Positions 7,096 through 15,896 of a stretch of DNA of 64,000 nt are shown here, one piece after another (the first letter of the stretch is position 1; each line of letters begins with the position of its first letter). Below the pieces are notes generated by a model that saw only the letters and a program-made list of their open reading frames with translations, searched no databases and was not told the DNA's origin. Made by a program: the position numbers and the translations under genes. The stretch lies in NCBI GenBank assembly GCA_964559835.1, contig CAZLJE010000022.1:1-64000 (forward strand). The letters are read 5' to 3'. The DNA is from DAISJI01 sp964559835. GTDB taxonomy: Bacteria; Acidobacteriota; Terriglobia; Terriglobales; Acidobacteriaceae.

Positions 7096-8031
7096 TCACG
7101 GCTGCACCGGCGCGGGGACGTTCGCACCATAGACATCATCCAGGATCTCTTTTCCGCCGCGGTCCAACAGCGAGCGGCCCAGAGATTCGCCGAGCGCTTT
7201 CGGGTCCGTCCCGGTGCGAACATCGCGCAGAACGGTCGAGCCGTCCGGTCGCGCCACCACTCCCGTCAGTTGAACGATACCATCCCGGACCTCGGCGAAG
7301 GCGCCGATGGGTACCTGGCAGCCGCCGCCCAATTCATTCAACAACGCACGTTCCGCCGTCGTCGACGTGCGTGCTGCGGGATCGTCCAGAAACTTCAGGT
7401 GCTCGCGAATGGCAGTATCACCCGCACGGATTTCGATGCCGAGAGCGCCCTGCCCTGCTGCCGGGCACATGACCTCCTCGGGCAGAACGGTGCGGATACG
7501 CTGCCTCAGCCCAAGCCGGTTCAGGCCGGCCGAGGCGAGAATGATCGCATCGTACTCGCCTTCCTCCAATTTGCGCAGGCGGGTATCGACGTTTCCGCGC
7601 AGGGGGAACACTTGCAGATCGGGGCGAATAGCCTTCAACTGCGCCTGGCGGCGGAGGCTGCTGGTACCGACACGCGCCTTCTGCGGCAGGTCGGCGATGG
7701 AATCGAAATGACGTGACAGGAAAGCGTCGCGTGGGTTCTCGCGCTTCGTGATGGCTGCGATCTCGAACTCCGGCGCCAGTTCCGTCGGCAGGTCCTTCAG
7801 GCTATGCACCGCGAGATCGACACGCCGGTCCAACAGGGCTTCCTCGATCTCCTTGGTGAACATGCCCTTCGTTCCGACCTTGGCCAGGGCGACGTCGGTG
7901 ATCTTGTCGCCTGTGGTCTTGATGATCTCGATCTCGACTTCATGTCCGCGCTCGCGCAGCACGGCGGAAATGTGGTTCGCCTGCCAGAGCGCCAGTTGTG
8001 AGCCGCGAGAACCGATACGAAGCCGCGCCAT
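7096..8031 (-). CDS. hemC: Porphobilinogen deaminase (hydroxymethylbilane synthase)
   Basis: Polymerises four porphobilinogens to hydroxymethylbilane. 311 residues. N-terminal IGSRGSQLALWQ, the Arg/Lys/Asp block VDLAVHSLKDLPTELAPEF, and the dipyrromethane-anchoring Cys in ELGGGCQVPIGAF are all present. Its ATG overlaps the hemA stop by one base (TAATG), so the two are translationally coupled. Confidence 0.96.
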   Translation of the reverse strand: MARLRIGSRGSQLALWQANHISAVLRERGHEVEIEIIKTTGDKITDVALAKVGTKGMFTKEIEEALLDRRVDLAVHSLKDLPTELAPEFEIAAITKRENPRDAFLSRHFDSIADLPQKARVGTSSLRRQAQLKAIRPDLQVFPLRGNVDTRLRKLEEGEYDAIILASAGLNRLGLRQRIRTVLPEEVMCPAAGQGALGIEIRAGDTAIREHLKFLDDPAARTSTTAERALLNELGGGCQVPIGAFAEVRDGIVQLTGVVARPDGSTVLRDVRTGTDPKALGESLGRSLLDRGGKEILDDVYGANVPAPVQP

Positions 8032-9347
8032 TATTTCCCCACCCCGGCCGGCTTGTTCTCGTTCGCTTCTTTGGCGACCGGCGCGTGCTCCTTCTGCTGG
8101 AGGTTGAAAAGCTTGCGCACCAAGTCGACTACGGTGGTCGCCTCCTGCTCGCGGGCGGCGGATTTCAGGGCCGTAATGGGCGTGTGCATGATCTTGTTGA
8201 TGATGCCCTTGGTCATGGCATCGACCGCGATCTCTTGCTCCGGACTCAGTTCTCCCAGCCGGCCACGCACGCGATCGATCTCGGCCTGGCGGATGGTCTC
8301 GAGGTGCTCCTGGAGCGAGACGATAGTCGGCACGACATCGGCCGTGCGGAGCTGCGCAAGGAAGCGATTGACCTCAACGGCAACGATGTCCTCGGCCTTC
8401 TGCGCTTCGCGCTTGCGGTCGGACATGTGGCTGACGACGACCTGCTGGAGATCGTCAATGTCGTAGACGAACACGCCGTCGATCTTGTTGACCTCGGCGT
8501 CGACGTCGCGCGGGACCGCGATGTCGATGAAGAACATCGGCCGGTTCTTCCGGCGCGCCATGAAACGTTCAACCTGCTCGCGCTTGAAGATGGCGACGGG
8601 TGCGCCCGTGGAGGTAAGGATGATGTCCGCCTTGTCGGTCGTGTCGTTCAGCTCGTCCCAGCGGATGGCCTGGCCGTTGAATTTCGAGGCGAGCTTTTGC
8701 GCGCGCTCGTGCGTCCGGTTAGCGACGAAGATGGTTCCCGCGCCATGCGCGATCAGGTGTCGCGCCGCCAGTTCGCACATCTTCCCCGCGCCGACCAGGT
8801 AGACGGACTTCCCTTTCAGATCGCCGAATATCTTCTTCGCCAGATCGACGGCGATGGACGCCACCGATACCGCCGAGCTCGCGACCGCCGTGTCAGTGCG
8901 GACCTTCTTGGCGACGGCAAACGCCCGCGTCACGAGCGCGTCGAGTTGCGAATTCACGGTGCCCAGCGCGCGGGCGACGGCGTAGGCCTCTTTCATCTGC
9001 CCGAGGATCTGCGGCTCGCCAACCACCATCGAGTCCAGGCTGGAAGTCACACGGAACAGATGACGGATCGCGTCGTTGTCCCTGTACTCGTACAGGTGCC
9101 TTTCGAACTCTGCGGGGTCGGCGGCGAAAAATTCGCGGATGAAGCCGCGCAGGTCCGAGCCACCGTTCTCGCAGCGTGCCAGTATCTCCACCCGGTTGCA
9201 GGTGGAGACGATCATCGCCTCTTCCACGCCGGCGTGCTTTGCCAGTTTCTGCACAGCTTCCGGCAGCCGCTTCTCGGAGATCGCCAACCGCTCGCGCACC
9301 TCGAGGGGTGCAGTGCGGTGGTTCACGCCGATGAGCTGGATGGTCAT
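8031..9347 (-). CDS. hemA: Glutamyl-tRNA reductase
   Basis: NADPH-dependent reduction of glutamyl-tRNA to glutamate-1-semialdehyde, the first committed step of the C5 pathway to tetrapyrroles. 438 residues from the ATG at 9347. Diagnostic motifs: GVNHRTAPLEVRE, catalytic Cys in IVSTCNRVEI, VGEPQILGQMKEAY, NADPH-binding VGAGKMCELAARHL, and a C-terminal dimerisation helix region. The start was chosen because an upstream extension reads through the hemX gene in another frame; the true ATG overlaps the hemX stop (ATGA). A C-terminal tail of about 20 charged residues exceeds the usual end. Confidence 0.96.
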   Translation of the reverse strand: MTIQLIGVNHRTAPLEVRERLAISEKRLPEAVQKLAKHAGVEEAMIVSTCNRVEILARCENGGSDLRGFIREFFAADPAEFERHLYEYRDNDAIRHLFRVTSSLDSMVVGEPQILGQMKEAYAVARALGTVNSQLDALVTRAFAVAKKVRTDTAVASSAVSVASIAVDLAKKIFGDLKGKSVYLVGAGKMCELAARHLIAHGAGTIFVANRTHERAQKLASKFNGQAIRWDELNDTTDKADIILTSTGAPVAIFKREQVERFMARRKNRPMFFIDIAVPRDVDAEVNKIDGVFVYDIDDLQQVVVSHMSDRKREAQKAEDIVAVEVNRFLAQLRTADVVPTIVSLQEHLETIRQAEIDRVRGRLGELSPEQEIAVDAMTKGIINKIMHTPITALKSAAREQEATTVVDLVRKLFNLQQKEHAPVAKEANENKPAGVGK

Positions 9348-10165
9348 TGCGCGATGAACCTGTGAACTCCGCTGAAGTAGTTCGCTGCCCAGGCGCTGAC
9401 CGCGGCCAGGAAGGCGAACGTCGCCAGGTAGGCTGCTCTCTTGCCGCGCCAGCCGGAGTTCCAGCGCGTATAGAGCAGCACCATGTAGACCACCCACATC
9501 AGGAGCGAAAGCAGGATCTTGGGATCCAGGAAGTACATCGAGCCGAACTTCGTTTGCGCGATGACGGCGCCGAGGATCAGGCCGAAGGTCATGAACGGGA
9601 AGCCCAGGAGCAGCGACTTGTAGCCGATCTCGTCGATCACCTCGAGCGCGGGCAGCTTCTGCAGATATCCCGCCAGCCGCTTGGCCTTCAGGCTGCGCTC
9701 CTGGAGCAGGTAAAGAATGCTGGCGCCGAAGCTCAGGAACAGCGCCGCGTAGCCGGTGAAGATCAGCGCGACGTGAGCGGCGATCCACCCTCCACGCAGG
9801 ACAGGGCTATCAAAAGTTATGGGTTGCTGCGCGAGCGACGATGCGAACGTCAGCAGGAAAACCAGCGGGAAGATGAAGATACCCGGCGAGAGCGTCCGGT
9901 ATCGCCAGTACATCAGCATGAAGACCGTGAGGATCACGAATGCCAGCATCGATTCGGATTCGTGGATGGACATCACCGTCAGGCTGAAGCGGCCATTGAG
10001 CATCGCCCGTTCCGTTAGCGAAACGAAGTGAAACACCATCCCTATGCCGCTGATGGGCAGAACGATCTTCGACAGGTAATTACACGGCCGGCTGGCGGCT
10101 GCGATGGCGTACAGCAGCCCAAACGCGTAAAACGCGACCGCGACTTTCAGCCAAAGTAGGGGCAT
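9344..10165 (-). CDS. CcsA/HemX-like cytochrome c assembly membrane protein
   Basis: 273 residues from the ATG at 10165, with about eight hydrophobic segments. The order is that of the cytochrome c assembly (CcmC/CcsA) family as found in HemX proteins: FVSLTERAMLNGRFSLT, SIHESESMLAFVIL, GGWIAAHVALIFTGYAALFLSFG, and a C-terminal WVVYMVLLYTRWNSGWRGKRAAY. HemX members are encoded beside hemA and influence glutamyl-tRNA reductase level or heme handling in the membrane. Being first in this hem operon favours HemX over a dedicated cytochrome c system. A 48-codon upstream extension (to 10303) crosses the promoter palindrome and is judged non-coding. Confidence 0.85.
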   Translation of the reverse strand: MPLLWLKVAVAFYAFGLLYAIAAASRPCNYLSKIVLPISGIGMVFHFVSLTERAMLNGRFSLTVMSIHESESMLAFVILTVFMLMYWRYRTLSPGIFIFPLVFLLTFASSLAQQPITFDSPVLRGGWIAAHVALIFTGYAALFLSFGASILYLLQERSLKAKRLAGYLQKLPALEVIDEIGYKSLLLGFPFMTFGLILGAVIAQTKFGSMYFLDPKILLSLLMWVVYMVLLYTRWNSGWRGKRAAYLATFAFLAAVSAWAANYFSGVHRFIAQ

Positions 10166-10210
10166 ATGTAGGGTCCGCCTGCACTGGGCACTACATCCGA
10201 GTCTCAGGCG

Positions 10211-10231
10211 GGAAGCTAAATTATAGCTTCC
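10211..10231 (-). promoter_or_regulatory. hem operon -10 box embedded in an 8-bp palindrome
   Basis: On the minus strand a perfect TATAAT lies at 10225-10220, about 55 bases upstream of the hemX start. It sits inside an inverted repeat with arms GGAAGCTA (10211-10218) and TAGCTTCC (10224-10231). A repressor bound there would cover the -10. No good -35 hexamer is seen 16-18 bases upstream, which would fit an activator-dependent promoter. Confidence 0.55.
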
Positions 10232-10288
10232 AAAACAGATATTGCGGGACGGCGTGGCGCCGGCGCTATGGGCGTCGTCACAATGGCT

Positions 10289-10304
10289 TGTGATGTTTGT
10301 CACA
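10289..10304. promoter_or_regulatory. CRP/FNR-family operator-like site
   Basis: TGTGATGTTTGTCACA is a perfect TGTGA-N6-TCACA palindrome, the consensus for CRP-type regulators. Its centre is about 83 bases upstream of the start point expected from the TATAAT at 10225-10220, a class I-like phase. It lies in the 173-base gap upstream of hemX-A-C-D, so the hem operon is the likely target. Regulator identity cannot be told from the window. Confidence 0.5.
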
Positions 10305-10338
10305 CATGGAAGTACTCAGCCACAGCAGGTTAGATGTC

Positions 10339-10701
10339 TCACTCGACGCCCAGCTTGGCGAGGAACTCGTCAAGTTGCGCCGCATCCAGCGACATCTGCC
10401 GGCCATGCTGGAACAGGTCCTCGATCTCGTCGAACGCGCGGGTAAGCTGCATGCGGGCGGCAGCGTAGATCTCGGCGTCCGCCAGGTCCCTGCCGTGGGC
10501 TGTCCGCCATGCCGAGACCGACTCGTCCGGCACGAACACGCTGACTGAAAATCGTACTTTCCGGTCGGAGCTGACGTCGAAGATAAACTCCGTGGCCGCG
10601 CTCTGCAGCGCCTGGCGCTTGCCGACGAAGTAATACTGGTACACATAGCCGGTTTCGGCGGTGTAGGTCTTGAGCCGGACGGGTTTACGCCCTTCAGTCA
10701 T
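10339..10701 (-). CDS. Hypothetical protein, 120 aa, coupled to serine hydrolase
   Basis: Unrecognised. Charged soluble protein with a strand-rich N-terminal half (VRLKTYTAETGYVYQYYF, EFIFDVSSDRKVRFSVSVF) and a helical C-terminal half (YAAARMQLTRAFDEIEDLF...). No signal peptide. Its ATG overlaps the stop of the upstream class A beta-lactamase-like gene (ATGA, 10698-10701), so the two are translated from one message. Function may be linked, but nothing in the sequence states how. Confidence 0.7.
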   Translation of the reverse strand: MTEGRKPVRLKTYTAETGYVYQYYFVGKRQALQSAATEFIFDVSSDRKVRFSVSVFVPDESVSAWRTAHGRDLADAEIYAAARMQLTRAFDEIEDLFQHGRQMSLDAAQLDEFLAKLGVE

Positions 10702-11678
10702 CGCGGGCCGCTGTTGAAGGGAGAGATCACGCGCCCTATCGGAGTGGCGCGCCCAAGGCGGTCAAACATCGAGTAGGCCGCAGCTGCGATGCGCCCGATG
10801 GCGGCATTCGCGGCATTCTCGTCGTGATCGTAAGTCGTCATCACTGAGATTGCGAACGGGCGGTTCTGGGCAAAGACGATCCCCGAGTCGTTGCGAACGC
10901 CTTCCAGTTCCCCGGGCTTGTCGGCGGAAACGACAGCATCTGGAACGGCCAGCCGGATCGGGCTGGTCTTTCCTGTGGCAAGCATTTGGAAGAAGGCGAC
11001 GGTCATCTCACGGTTGAGCAGCTTGCCCTGGTGGATCCGCGCGAGGAGCGTCATCAGTTCGCGGGGTGTTGCGATGTTCTCGCGACCTTGCTTGGCGGCG
11101 TTCAGGTCCATCATTTTGCGCTGGAGCTTGGTCTGCTTCAGTCCCTGTGCGGCGAGCATGGCGTTCACGTTTTCCATGCCGACCTTGTCGATCAGGACGT
11201 TGGTGGCGCTGTTGTCGCTGACGGCGATCATCATCGTAGCCAGGTCGCGCAAGGTCACTTGCGTGACGCCGTAGGTGAGGCCGTTGAAGATCGCGCTGTC
11301 GGGAACGTCGTCTTGTTTGCGGACGGTGTAGAGGTCGGTTAGCTTCAGCTTCCCTTCCTGCGCCTGGCGATAGAGTTCGGCGAGTACGGCGATTTTGATG
11401 GAACTGGCGGTCGGGAAAACGTCGTCGGCGTGCCAAAGGAGCGTGTGGCCGTCGGTCAGGTCCGTGATGGCGACGCCGAGAACACCGTCCAGACCATGGT
11501 CCTCCTGCTCGATCGTGCGTCTGAGGTTCTCCCAGAGGACGTTCTGCTTGTCCGCAGTCGGCTGTGCCGGGCAGCAATCGGGCGCGGCCGCATTTTGAGC
11601 GGCGGCCAAGCAGGGCAACAGGAGAAATAAGAGTATCGGCAGGGATCGGCGAGCTATACGTTGCAATGAAAGTGGCAT
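10698..11678 (-). CDS. Exported class A beta-lactamase-like serine hydrolase
   Basis: 326 residues from the ATG at 11678 with signal peptide 1-27 (LPILLFLLLPCLAAAQ). The serine-hydrolase triad is present: S92-x-x-K95 (ASSIK), S154-D155-N156 (VSDNSA), and K254-P-G256 in place of KTG. In the omega loop the alignment RKMMDLN against RWEPELN puts Met where class A enzymes have Glu166, while Asn170 is kept. It is therefore probably a member of the broad Beta-lactamase2 group, and efficient beta-lactam deacylation is doubtful; a peptidase or penicillin-binding role is possible. A Cys-Cys pair follows the signal peptide. Confidence 0.8.
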   Translation of the reverse strand: MPLSLQRIARRSLPILLFLLLPCLAAAQNAAAPDCCPAQPTADKQNVLWENLRRTIEQEDHGLDGVLGVAITDLTDGHTLLWHADDVFPTASSIKIAVLAELYRQAQEGKLKLTDLYTVRKQDDVPDSAIFNGLTYGVTQVTLRDLATMMIAVSDNSATNVLIDKVGMENVNAMLAAQGLKQTKLQRKMMDLNAAKQGRENIATPRELMTLLARIHQGKLLNREMTVAFFQMLATGKTSPIRLAVPDAVVSADKPGELEGVRNDSGIVFAQNRPFAISVMTTYDHDENAANAAIGRIAAAAYSMFDRLGRATPIGRVISPFNSGPR

Positions 11679-11682
11679 GGCG

Positions 11683-11716
11683 CTCCAACTTACAACGTAC
11701 AACTTACCACCGACAA
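11683..11716. repeat. Half-element of low-complexity repeats
   Basis: Short degenerate direct repeats (CAACTTACAACGTACAACTT type) occupy the 41-base gap between the serine hydrolase start and the galT-like stop. They resemble one arm of the palindromic elements elsewhere in the window; no matching second arm is seen. Confidence 0.5.
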
Positions 11717-11719
11717 CTG

Positions 11720-12709
11720 CTATCCGATCTCGGCCGGGGCTTCCCGCAGGCGCGCAGCCGCCGTCTCCGACTTCACCGGCGTGAAGTACACCTCCTTGAA
11801 GGTGTAGGACTTCGATTTTCCTTTCAGCACGGGCAGGATCTCGATGTGCCAGTGGTAGTCCTCATCGATCGTCTTCCAATAATTCAGCACCGCCGACTTA
11901 TGCAGCGAGTTGGGGCCGGTGTGCAGGACCATGTGAAAGTCCTCGGTCACACTGCGGATGCGGATCAGCGTTCGCTTGAGCAACGTCGCCAGATCGCGCA
12001 TAGCGCCCTGCCGGAGTGCCGACCGTTCGAAGAATGCTTCGTGCGTTCGCGGCAGGATCCAGACTTCGTACGGCACACGCGGCGCATACGGGCACAGCGC
12101 GATGTAGTCGCCGCGTGATTCCACCACGCGCACCGCCTGCTCCTCTTCCTGAGCGATGATGTCGCAGAACACGCATCGCTCTTTCCGCTGGAAGTATTCT
12201 TTGCCGGCACGCAGCTCGTACAACACGCGACGCGGGACGAAAGTGGTGGCTGTCAGTTGCGAGGTCGGATGCTCGAACTCCTGGCCGGCGGCGGCGCCAA
12301 AATCTTTGTAGATAGTCACGTACTTGAAGCGACGGTCGCGCTTCAGATCGGTGATACGCGTCCCGGCGAGAACGAGGAACTGCTCCAACTCGGCGTCCGT
12401 GGCCTTCCAGAAATTGGCGTCGTGGCGCGGGTTTTCCACCAGGACTTCGTGCGCCCCGACAGACTTCATCTGGTCGTACAAACCTTCGCCACGGCGCGTG
12501 GGATCGCCCTCCACGTGGTAGATCGGGTTCGGATGCACCATGGCGCGGGCCGACCACGGACCTCCGGCGACGGGCGGACGGCTGGCGATGACCTGCGTCG
12601 GGTGGGAGCTGTCGGCGCAGAACTGGCACACAGCGCCGTCGGAACTGACGGGGACATCATCCCCGGTGATCACCCACGAGCGCGTGATCGGGTCTTTGCG
12701 CAATTCCAT
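11720..12709 (-). CDS. GalT-like nucleotidyltransferase (HIT superfamily), altered active site
   Basis: 329 residues from the ATG at 12709. Two-domain GalT architecture: metal site C28-x2-C31 (CQFC), a GAHEVLVENPRHD block, a second C179-x2-C182 (CVFC) and a C-terminal HWHIEILP. GalT enzymes transfer UMP between UDP-glucose and galactose 1-phosphate through a His in an HPHxQ motif. Here that block reads EHPTSQL (147-151), with Thr149 where the nucleophilic His is expected. Activity as a uridylyltransferase is therefore uncertain; an adenylyl- or phosphate-transferring relative is possible. No other galactose gene is adjacent. Confidence 0.75.
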   Translation of the reverse strand: MELRKDPITRSWVITGDDVPVSSDGAVCQFCADSSHPTQVIASRPPVAGGPWSARAMVHPNPIYHVEGDPTRRGEGLYDQMKSVGAHEVLVENPRHDANFWKATDAELEQFLVLAGTRITDLKRDRRFKYVTIYKDFGAAAGQEFEHPTSQLTATTFVPRRVLYELRAGKEYFQRKERCVFCDIIAQEEEQAVRVVESRGDYIALCPYAPRVPYEVWILPRTHEAFFERSALRQGAMRDLATLLKRTLIRIRSVTEDFHMVLHTGPNSLHKSAVLNYWKTIDEDYHWHIEILPVLKGKSKSYTFKEVYFTPVKSETAAARLREAPAEIG

Positions 12710-12751
12710 TGTGCTAGGAAAGCACCCCACCTTATGCACAGTCAACTTCGC

Positions 12752-12757
12752 TATAAT
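12752..12757 (+). promoter_or_regulatory. Candidate -10 box for mutS
   Basis: A perfect TATAAT 17 bases before the mutS ATG, in the divergent galT/mutS gap. The predicted 5' leader is about 11 bases and lacks a Shine-Dalgarno sequence. No strong -35 hexamer is visible. Confidence 0.45.
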
Positions 12758-12774
12758 CGGGCCGCTCTCCGGAC

Positions 12775-15429
12775 ATGGACCCGACCTCCACACCTGCGCA
12801 CGAGACCGGCCCCAGCACGCCGTTGATGCGCCAGTACACGGCCATCAAGAAAGAGCATCCCAACGCACTCCTGTTCTTCCGGCTGGGCGATTTTTACGAG
12901 CTTTTCTTCGACGACGCCGTTACCGCCGCGCGCGAACTCCAGATCACTCTGACATCGCGCAACAAGGAGAAAGGCGCAGCGATCCCGATGTGCGGCGTGC
13001 CTTATCACGCGGCCGAAGGCTATATCGCGAAGCTGATCCGCAAGGGGTTCAAGGTCGCCATCTGCGATCAGGTGGAAGACCCGCGCCTGGCAAAGAAGTT
13101 GGTCCATCGGGAGGTCACGCGCGTCGTCACGCCCGGCACCGCGGCCGACGGATTGCTGCAATCGGAGGAAAACAATTTCCTCGCCGCCGTGGCGCGTGGA
13201 TCGGCGGGCAAGAATGCCACCGCGGGATTTGCGGCGCTCGATCTGTCCACCGGTGAATTTCGCGCCACGGAATTCATTGGCGAAGATGCGGACCGCAGGA
13301 TCTTCGAAGAGCTCGAGCAGTTGCGCCCGCGCGAGGTTCTGTACGGCTCGACGCTGCCCCTGTTTGAGATCGGCAGCGATCGCGGAAGTTCGCGCGCCCC
13401 CTGGGCCGAAACACCTCTCGACGATTGGGTCTTCTCGCCCGACTACGCGGTCCCGCTGGTCGAAAACCATTTTGGCGTGCTGTCGCTGGAGGGCTTCGGC
13501 TTGGCCGGGCGTCCGGCTGCTGCCGCCGCAGCAGGCGCCATCCTGCATTACGTCCGCAGCACGCAGCGCGGCACGCTCGATCACGTAGACCGGATCGGTT
13601 TCTACGAGCGCCAGAACTGCCTGGTGCTCGACGCTGTTACGGTCCGCAACCTGGAACTGGTTGAGCCACTATTCACCAGTGGCGGCGACATCACGCTGTT
13701 TCGGGCGCTGGACGAAACCCGGACTCCGATGGGAAAGCGGCTACTGCGCGGCTGGATGTTGCGTCCGGCCATCGAGTTGGCGGAAATCGATCTGCGGCTG
13801 AATGCGGTCGAAGAGTTCACCCGGGACAGCATCGGTCGCGAGGAGTTGCGACACGCGCTGGAAGGTGTGCTCGATCTGGAACGCCTGCTTAGCCGCGTGA
13901 CGCTGGAGACAGCGAACCCGCGCGACCTGCTGGCCCTGGCGGTTTCCCTTGGACGCCTGCCGAACGTCCGCACCGCTCTCGCGCGTTTCAAGTCCGAACG
14001 TGCAGTCGAGCTACACGGCTCCATCGATGAATTGACCGATGTCCGCGACCAGATCGAGCGCACGATCATTGAGGAGCCGCCGCTTTCGCTTACCGATGGC
14101 GGCGTCATTCGCACCGGCGTGGAAGCCGAGCTCGACGAGTTGCGCTCGCTCAGCCGGAATTCCAAGCAGTACGTCGCGCAGATCGAGGAACGCGAGCGCC
14201 AGCGAACGGGCATCAACTCGCTGAAGGTGAAATTCAACAACGTTTTCGGCTACTACATCGAGATCAGCAAGGCCAATCTCGCGCACGCTCCCGCTGATTA
14301 CGAGCGCAAGCAGACGCTGGTCAACGCCGAGCGCTTCACCACCCCCGAGCTGAAGCAGTACGAGGCGAAGATCCTCGATGCGCAAGAAAAGATCGTAGAA
14401 ATCGAGCGGCGCCTTTTCGCGGAACTCCGAGCCGCGATCGCCGCGCAGGCCAAGCGCATCCGCCAGACGGCGCTCGCCATCGCGCAGGTGGACGTCCTGG
14501 CGGACCTGGCGCATCTCGCGGCCGTTAACAACTACTGCCGTCCGCAGTTGACCGACACCGGCGAACTCGAGATCCGCGAAGGGCGGCACCCGGTGGTCGA
14601 GCGCCCTGAACTGACCGGCGCGCAGGACCGCTTCGTTCCCAACGACCTCTACCTCAATTCGACCAGCGATGCCATCGTCGTGCTCACCGGCCCGAACATG
14701 GGCGGCAAGAGCACGTACCTGCGCCAAGCGGCGCTGATCGTCATCATGGCGCAGATGGGTTCGTTCGTGCCGGCGCGTTCGGCGCGTATCAGCGTCGTCG
14801 ACCGCATCTTCACGCGCATCGGCGCCAGCGATAACCTGGCGCGCGGACGCTCCACCTTCATGGTCGAGATGACCGAGACGGCGGCCATCCTGAACACGGC
14901 CACGCCGCGGTCCCTCATCCTGCTCGACGAGGTCGGGCGCGGCACGGCGACCTATGACGGCCTGGCGATCGCGTGGGCGGCGATCGAGTACCTGCACGCC
15001 CGCACGAGGGCAAAGACGCTGTTTGCAACGCATTACCACGAGCTCACCGAACTCGCCGACCTGCTCAGCGGCGTGAAGAACTACCACGTGTCGGTGAAAG
15101 AAGCGGGCGGGAGCGTGGTGTTCCTTCGCAAGGTCGAGCCCGGCGCTGCGGATCGCAGCTATGGCATTGAAGTCGCGAAGCTGGCCGGACTTCCGCCGGA
15201 GGTGATCGGCCGCGCGCGCGAAGTCTTGCACGAGCACGAGTCGAAAGAGCGCCAGCTCACCGGCACGCTCGCGCACGACGACCAGGAGCCCGCGCCCGGC
15301 GTGCAGTTGACGATGTTCACGCCACTGTCGCAGAAGATCGTCGACCAGATCCGTGAGGCCGACCTCGACCGGCTGACGCCGCTCGAAGCGCTTAACTTAC
15401 TGCATGTACTGAAAAGCCAGATTGGATAG
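12775..15429 (+). CDS. mutS: DNA mismatch repair protein MutS
   Basis: Recognises mispairs and recruits MutL. 884 residues, normal MutS1 length. The mismatch-probing Phe-x-Glu motif is in LGDFYELFF (about residues 40-42). The connector and lever/clamp domains follow, then an ABC-type ATPase with Walker A GPNMGGKSTYLRQ (about 639), Walker B LILLDEVGRGTATYDG, and ATHYHELTELA. The C-terminal helix-turn-helix dimerisation region ends DRLTPLEALNLLHVLK. The ATG at 12775 gives a short 16-residue Pro/Thr leader before the core. Confidence 0.97.
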   Translation: MDPTSTPAHETGPSTPLMRQYTAIKKEHPNALLFFRLGDFYELFFDDAVTAARELQITLTSRNKEKGAAIPMCGVPYHAAEGYIAKLIRKGFKVAICDQVEDPRLAKKLVHREVTRVVTPGTAADGLLQSEENNFLAAVARGSAGKNATAGFAALDLSTGEFRATEFIGEDADRRIFEELEQLRPREVLYGSTLPLFEIGSDRGSSRAPWAETPLDDWVFSPDYAVPLVENHFGVLSLEGFGLAGRPAAAAAAGAILHYVRSTQRGTLDHVDRIGFYERQNCLVLDAVTVRNLELVEPLFTSGGDITLFRALDETRTPMGKRLLRGWMLRPAIELAEIDLRLNAVEEFTRDSIGREELRHALEGVLDLERLLSRVTLETANPRDLLALAVSLGRLPNVRTALARFKSERAVELHGSIDELTDVRDQIERTIIEEPPLSLTDGGVIRTGVEAELDELRSLSRNSKQYVAQIEERERQRTGINSLKVKFNNVFGYYIEISKANLAHAPADYERKQTLVNAERFTTPELKQYEAKILDAQEKIVEIERRLFAELRAAIAAQAKRIRQTALAIAQVDVLADLAHLAAVNNYCRPQLTDTGELEIREGRHPVVERPELTGAQDRFVPNDLYLNSTSDAIVVLTGPNMGGKSTYLRQAALIVIMAQMGSFVPARSARISVVDRIFTRIGASDNLARGRSTFMVEMTETAAILNTATPRSLILLDEVGRGTATYDGLAIAWAAIEYLHARTRAKTLFATHYHELTELADLLSGVKNYHVSVKEAGGSVVFLRKVEPGAADRSYGIEVAKLAGLPPEVIGRAREVLHEHESKERQLTGTLAHDDQEPAPGVQLTMFTPLSQKIVDQIREADLDRLTPLEALNLLHVLKSQIG

Positions 15430-15437
15430 GAGATCGC

Positions 15438-15845
15438 ATGGGTGTCGGGATCTATATCAAGCTTCAGCGGACCATCGAAGGGGCCGACCCGCTGGCAATC
15501 GACGGCAAGGCCGTGTCAAGAAATCTCGAACAGCTCGACCGCATTGCTTCCGCACAAGGTTGGCAGCCAATCGGTAAGTTCCTCAGCTTTGATGCTTCGG
15601 AATTGGCGGAGTTCGCTGAAGGGGAAGGCCTTTCGGCTTCAGAAATTCATGTCGCTGACGAAAAGTGGTTTTCGGCTGACAGCGCTCTGTCCACAGTGTC
15701 CGGCCTGGTCACGGAATTGTCGAGCGAAACATCCCCGATAACTCATCGAGACGATATCTTGCGGGACCTTCAGCAGATGAAGGCGGTACTGCAGCAAGCT
15801 GCTGCGGCGAGTGTGCTTTTTCATTTCACAATGGATATGCCCTGA
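15438..15845 (+). CDS. Hypothetical protein, 135 aa
   Basis: Unrecognised. It begins eight bases after mutS with a Shine-Dalgarno (AGGAG) before the ATG. Soluble sequence MGVGIYIKLQRTIEG..., two short helices, a Glu-rich middle (ASELAEFAEGEGLSASEIH) and a C-terminal helix (LRDLQQMKAVLQQAAAASV). No signal peptide, membrane segment or catalytic motif seen. Probably co-transcribed with mutS. Could be a small binding or immunity-like protein; there is no direct evidence. Confidence 0.6.
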   Translation: MGVGIYIKLQRTIEGADPLAIDGKAVSRNLEQLDRIASAQGWQPIGKFLSFDASELAEFAEGEGLSASEIHVADEKWFSADSALSTVSGLVTELSSETSPITHRDDILRDLQQMKAVLQQAAAASVLFHFTMDMP

Positions 15846-15896
15846 ACTCCCGTGATTTGCTGCAGTGCTCTCGCTGCGTTACTCTTTCCCTTCCTC

